Positions 59,759 to 64,000 of a DNA stretch of 64,000 nt are shown here, piece by piece. Source of the stretch: Epiperipatus broadwayi (Eukaryota > Onychophora > Udeonychophora > Euonychophora > Peripatidae); assembly GCA_028023455.1 (NCBI GenBank), contig JAQFVV010006509.1:186001-250000 (forward strand). Direction: 5' to 3'. Under the pieces are notes generated by a model, which saw nothing but the letters and a program-made list of their open reading frames with translations, was not told the origin of the DNA and searched no databases. How positions within the stretch are numbered: position 1 is the first letter of the stretch; every line of letters starts with the position of its first letter. Both the position numbers and the translations under genes were made by a program.

Positions 59759-62700
59759 AAAAGTTTCCAAGATAGCACTGAAATTTTCTCATATAACCAG
59801 ACTATAATCAATTTAGTTATTGATTGGTAAATAAAAGTTCTATCTATTATTCATTTAAGAGTAAATATTCATTGATAGTTTAAATGAGCAGGTTAATATT
59901 GATTATTAAAAAAAAAATTGTACCAAATTTGTTGATAAATACTGATTTAGAAAATTTTAAAATGTATTTATTTTATTAGTTATTTTATTACTAGACTATC
60001 TACATCTGTTTATTCCACGACTTATTTTAATGTTATTTGTAGCTAAAAAGTACCACAACAATAAGGTAAATCAATTAATGATTAATTATTATTACATATT
60101 TCCACCAATGAAAAACTCTATTTTAATAATGACATAAACTGTTTATGTTTTAAATATTCACAATCAGTTTTTTTTTTCTCTAAAAAGTTCAAGTGTTAGC
60201 AAAAATATAGTTACTTAATACGTCAATCAATTTTATTATTTGCTAATTGACATAAAAAAATAAAGTTAATACTTAAAAGCCAAATGCTTAAATTTTTATC
60301 AGAATAAATCTATTTCGTCTGCCTATAAATGAACTTGATAATCATGACTACAATCTGCTTCTAATGTAACAGAGAAGAAAAATATTTAGACAATTTCATT
60401 TAAATAGTTGTCCCAGTATACATATTGATTCATAAATACCTTTTCTTTAATATTAGGACAATAACTTTTATAATTTTTATTTTGGTTTCTGAAATGTAAT
60501 ATCTATTTTAATCAATATCCTTATTTTACAATAAATTAATTAAAATCAAATCAAAAACCACGCTCAGGATCCTCCAATATCTAAGCAGCATTATGTAACT
60601 GTCAACACCATTACAATTGTCACTTAAAAATATTTACTTTTGAATGAATTATTATTTTGTCTATATACGTGTGTGTTGAAAAAGAAAAACCAAACATAAC
60701 CTTTTATTTACATTTTTTTTTTTTCATTTTATATTGCTATAAATTTTAATAAATTAACTCTTTCATATCTTATAGTGATTATTTTGTGTATGTATAACAA
60801 ACAAAAAAAGAGGTAACATTTTTTTTTTCGTTACACATGTATACCCGTACAAATTACACTTATTAACTTCTCTATGTTTTAATGGCTATTAATTAACGTT
60901 ACTGAATCTTGATGTGATAAAAAAATAATTTGTGTATTTTTTTTAATACAACATATTTTTAAATTCTTAAATTCTTCAGTATATACCTAAATAAATATAC
61001 GTAACCACATTTAACGAGTAATTTAGAAACTTGATGTGACGTGTGGGTCGTAATCTTTTAATAAATAAATAGATAAAATACTTGAAACAAAAATGTTAGA
61101 AGTAATAGTCAGAAATATGGCGAAATGAGAAGAAAGGAAAAAAAACTAGGGAGGTTTATTTCTTGATATTAAAATAAATAATTGAGTTTTAATTGTAAGA
61201 ATGTTTTAAAAAAAAAAATCTGGAAAAACCAAAATTAACAATAATATATTTAGTTATAAACTTAATTAAACATGATGAAGCCTAATGAAGTGTTTTAAAA
61301 TTGTAAAAACAATTTGCGTAATATAATTAAAAGATAAGTACAAATAAAGCCGTTTAAAGGAATGCGTTATAGAATTTTTAAAAAAATCATACATTTATAA
61401 GTTAATGATTTATAATAACGTTTCACAAATAATTTGTTGAATTTAATTAAATAAATAAATGCATATTAATTTGGTTGTTTTTAATTAAATAAATCATAAA
61501 CAATCAAAAATAAATTTGCACATGTATTGGGCAGATAAATTAGCAAACAAAAGTAAGTACTATAAAATAATACTAACAATGTTGCCAGTACTAATTTAAA
61601 GAAAGAAATAAGAAACGGGTGTTATAAACTAAAAAAATACTTTTTACTAAATAAACGATCTGAACACAACTTTTCTGTTTTTAAATCTTCCAATTTCATC
61701 TAAACTTCAGTATATACATTATATTTGTATTCAAATATTAAATAAAAAATCTTTGTTTATATTAACCAACTTCCTATCCTATCTTATGCAAAAAGATAGT
61801 CTGTTCTGTACTTCCACTAATTTTTTTTTTCAATTTCTGCATGTTTTTTTTAATATCTTAATTTATATTATATTTGTTATATTTTTGCTATTTTGTTTTT
61901 GTCAATCATTTTTAAAATTAATATTTTTTTGTGTTTTATAATATATCTCAACTATATATTTTTTTCTACTTTTTTTTACAAAATAATTAGATTACTGCTA
62001 TTATAGTTTAGATTTTTATTGGCATATACTGTAAACAAATTCAGATGACTTTTCATAGTTGTCTTAGAGATTAACTGGATCCAATGTTTTATTATTTCTT
62101 ACCTAATAAAAATATTTATAAAATAACATTTCTAGAACAAAGTATAGCATCAAGAAAAGAATCTTCTGCTCTGTTCTTTTACTTTCAGTAAATTATTTAA
62201 AAAGAATCATTGATCTGTATTTTTGGGTATAATTCTAAAATAAAGAACTGTAGAGTACTCAAGGTTCATGAATGCTGTCAGATATTTTTTTCTAATACTC
62301 AAATTTATTATAAATTCTTGAGAAATAAACCATTCAGTTATTTATTTGATGGTTTATTGAAAGAGTTGACAGAATTTCTTTAAATTTATGCTATGAATCA
62401 CTGAAAACTATTAAAATAATGATGCTACAATGAATATTTGAAGGAATATTAATATAATTTATATTTTTCCCATAAAGTAGATTCTTTAAAACTAGAATTG
62501 TATTAATTGTCATTTATTACATATATAAAAAAGAATTTCCAAAAAAATATTATCCTTTATTATTTTTAATACTAAATGTCATATTCACAAATCTTTTAAT
62601 GTCATCAGAATATAAAGATATGTTCAATCCATTCATATACTTCAACTTTTAATGTTGAGATCAATTTTAATCTTCAACTAGTGGAAACATTTCCATTGTT

Positions 62701-64000
62701 CTTTTTTGGTGGAAATTTTTGTAATCTTTCAATATTTAATTTTAGTATTAAATATTTATTTTATATAAGAATTTAATAAATTGGAATTGATTTGTTAGAA
62801 ACATAACATTACAAAGAAAAAAGATTCTAAAACATCATATCTGAACTTTGTAAATATAGAAAAAATAATAATGAAGATAATGAATAATAATGAGAACAAT
62901 TAACTTTTTTTCTCATTGGATAGTATAAAAAAGTCATCTTATCTGGGGTAAAAAGAAAATTAATAAAATCTTTATCAATTGAATTTTCTTTTTAAAATGT
63001 AAATTAATATATGGGAAACCATCTAAAAAATAAATTCTTTAATCAAATGTAGTAAAAAAATGTAATATCATTATTTTTTAAAAATATGTTTCTAATATCA
63101 GTTAAATGATAATAAATGCCAAGTCAATTATACTAATGGGAATTAAAATTAATAATAATAATAATAAAAACTTTAATAAATGTTTATCTCTTAGATTATC
63201 ATTATGGCTTTTTTTTTTAACAATTTCTTTTTTATTTTGATGTTTATTAACAATTTTTGTTTTTATTATAAAATCTATCTGACAGTTTGGTTTAAAATGA
63301 TGTTTTTATTAGAGTCTGTCATCATTCAATGAAATTCCCCTTTGTACCTTTTTTCTATAAAAAAACACTGACATAGTGATCCATATGCAATTTGAATCAT
63401 TAGATGCTTAGCTCTATGGCAGTTAGCATAGCATTTGTAACATCAATTTTATTTTAATCATAAAGATATAAATAAAGAGGGGGAAAATGTCATGTCCCCT
63501 CTCTCAAAGTTGTCTTATTCACAGTGCATATTTCTTTGCTATATGTTCCAAATATATTTATAAAAGTAAAGTAAACATAAACACTTTTTTAAACAAAAGA
63601 AAATCTGTGCCTTCTTGTTAAAAATCCTTCATGTAGCTATGGCAATACAAAATGCCATCTTTTTATTTTTAAGCACTGTCTTGATATCATTTGACTTTCT
63701 TTTTTCTAATTCTAATAAGGCATTGTTATCATTCTGACAATATTAATATAAACAAAAATATTTCATTTTAAAATTTAATAAATAAATGGTTCATTTTTTT
63801 CAGATTCATTTCAAAACAATATTTTTTTATTACAGATGATCTTTAACTGCTTTCTTTATTTAGCTATTTATACACTATGAGAAAGCTATAGATGGCAACA
63901 TGTATACATCACAATATATATATATTCTGCCATCTGGAAGGTCCCAACCAAATATAATTATATACATTGTATCTACTGAAATTTAAAATAAATTTTAATA
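59759..64000. other. AT-rich DNA without recognisable feature
   Basis: No gene or RNA recognised. A short (AAT)n lies at 63151-63167 and a TA run at 63915-63926. The plus-strand frame 61753-61941 is Phe/Leu-rich because of poly-T runs. 63340-63520 is slightly less AT-rich but unassigned. Confidence 0.5.

Noticed and set aside
1-64000. CRISPR arrays, operons, bacterial promoters or terminators
   Set aside because: No regular spacer array and no dense coding; the tandem repeats are minisatellites or microsatellites and the sequence is eukaryotic in style.

Overview
This is a very AT-rich (roughly three quarters A+T by eye) window of eukaryotic, almost certainly animal, nuclear DNA. It holds no convincing host gene. 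Every reading frame longer than about 60 codons is either a fragment of a decayed retrotransposon or a chance open frame in low-complexity DNA. Abundant (TA)n, (AAT)n and (AGT)n microsatellites, tRNA-derived SINEs, RTE-type LINEs and a Penelope-like element, all in non-coding DNA, fit a large invertebrate genome. A cephalopod or other mollusc is my best guess, but that is an inference from style, not proof. The window could be intergenic or the inside of a giant intron.

Layout. 1-1.5 kb: plain AT-rich DNA. 1.5-16.2 kb: two inverted copies (about 4.26 and 4.31 kb) of one non-coding element, separated by about 6 kb. Each copy is bounded by (TA)n, and both have matching TGTACCC... and ...GGGCACA ends. 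The right copy is flanked by a long direct duplication. 16.2-20.7 kb: microsatellites, then a nested foldback cluster with a short tRNA-SINE inserted in one arm and a clear target-site duplication. 20.77-22.1 kb: fossil Penelope-like element (reverse transcriptase plus GIY-YIG part, minus strand). 24.2 kb: second SINE. 25.5 and 28.0 kb: inverted pair of a 270-290 bp repeat. 28.4-29.2 kb: foldback element beside (TA)n. 30.05-30.65 kb: fossil LINE endonuclease on the plus strand. 31-42 kb: compound microsatellites, degenerate minisatellites and copies of an AT-rich dispersed repeat. 42.06-42.55 kb: 84-bp tandem array. 46.3-49.8 kb: direct duplications and three foldback elements. 50.5-52.5 kb: a threefold repeat, a LINE C-terminal fossil and an (ATT)n-(AGT)n tract. 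53.8-58.2 kb: three overlapping, broken copies of one RTE-like LINE on the minus strand. 58.6-59.1 kb: a foldback element with roughly 145-bp arms. 59.64 kb: third SINE, with a perfect 16-bp target-site duplication. 59.8-64 kb: featureless AT-rich DNA.

Nothing here forms an operon or pathway. The window is a record of successive transposon insertion and decay. The most unusual structure is the paired 4.3-kb element in (TA)n; I could not assign it to a known family from sequence alone. Inverted repeats are so frequent that a transcript crossing this window would be expected to form many long RNA duplexes.
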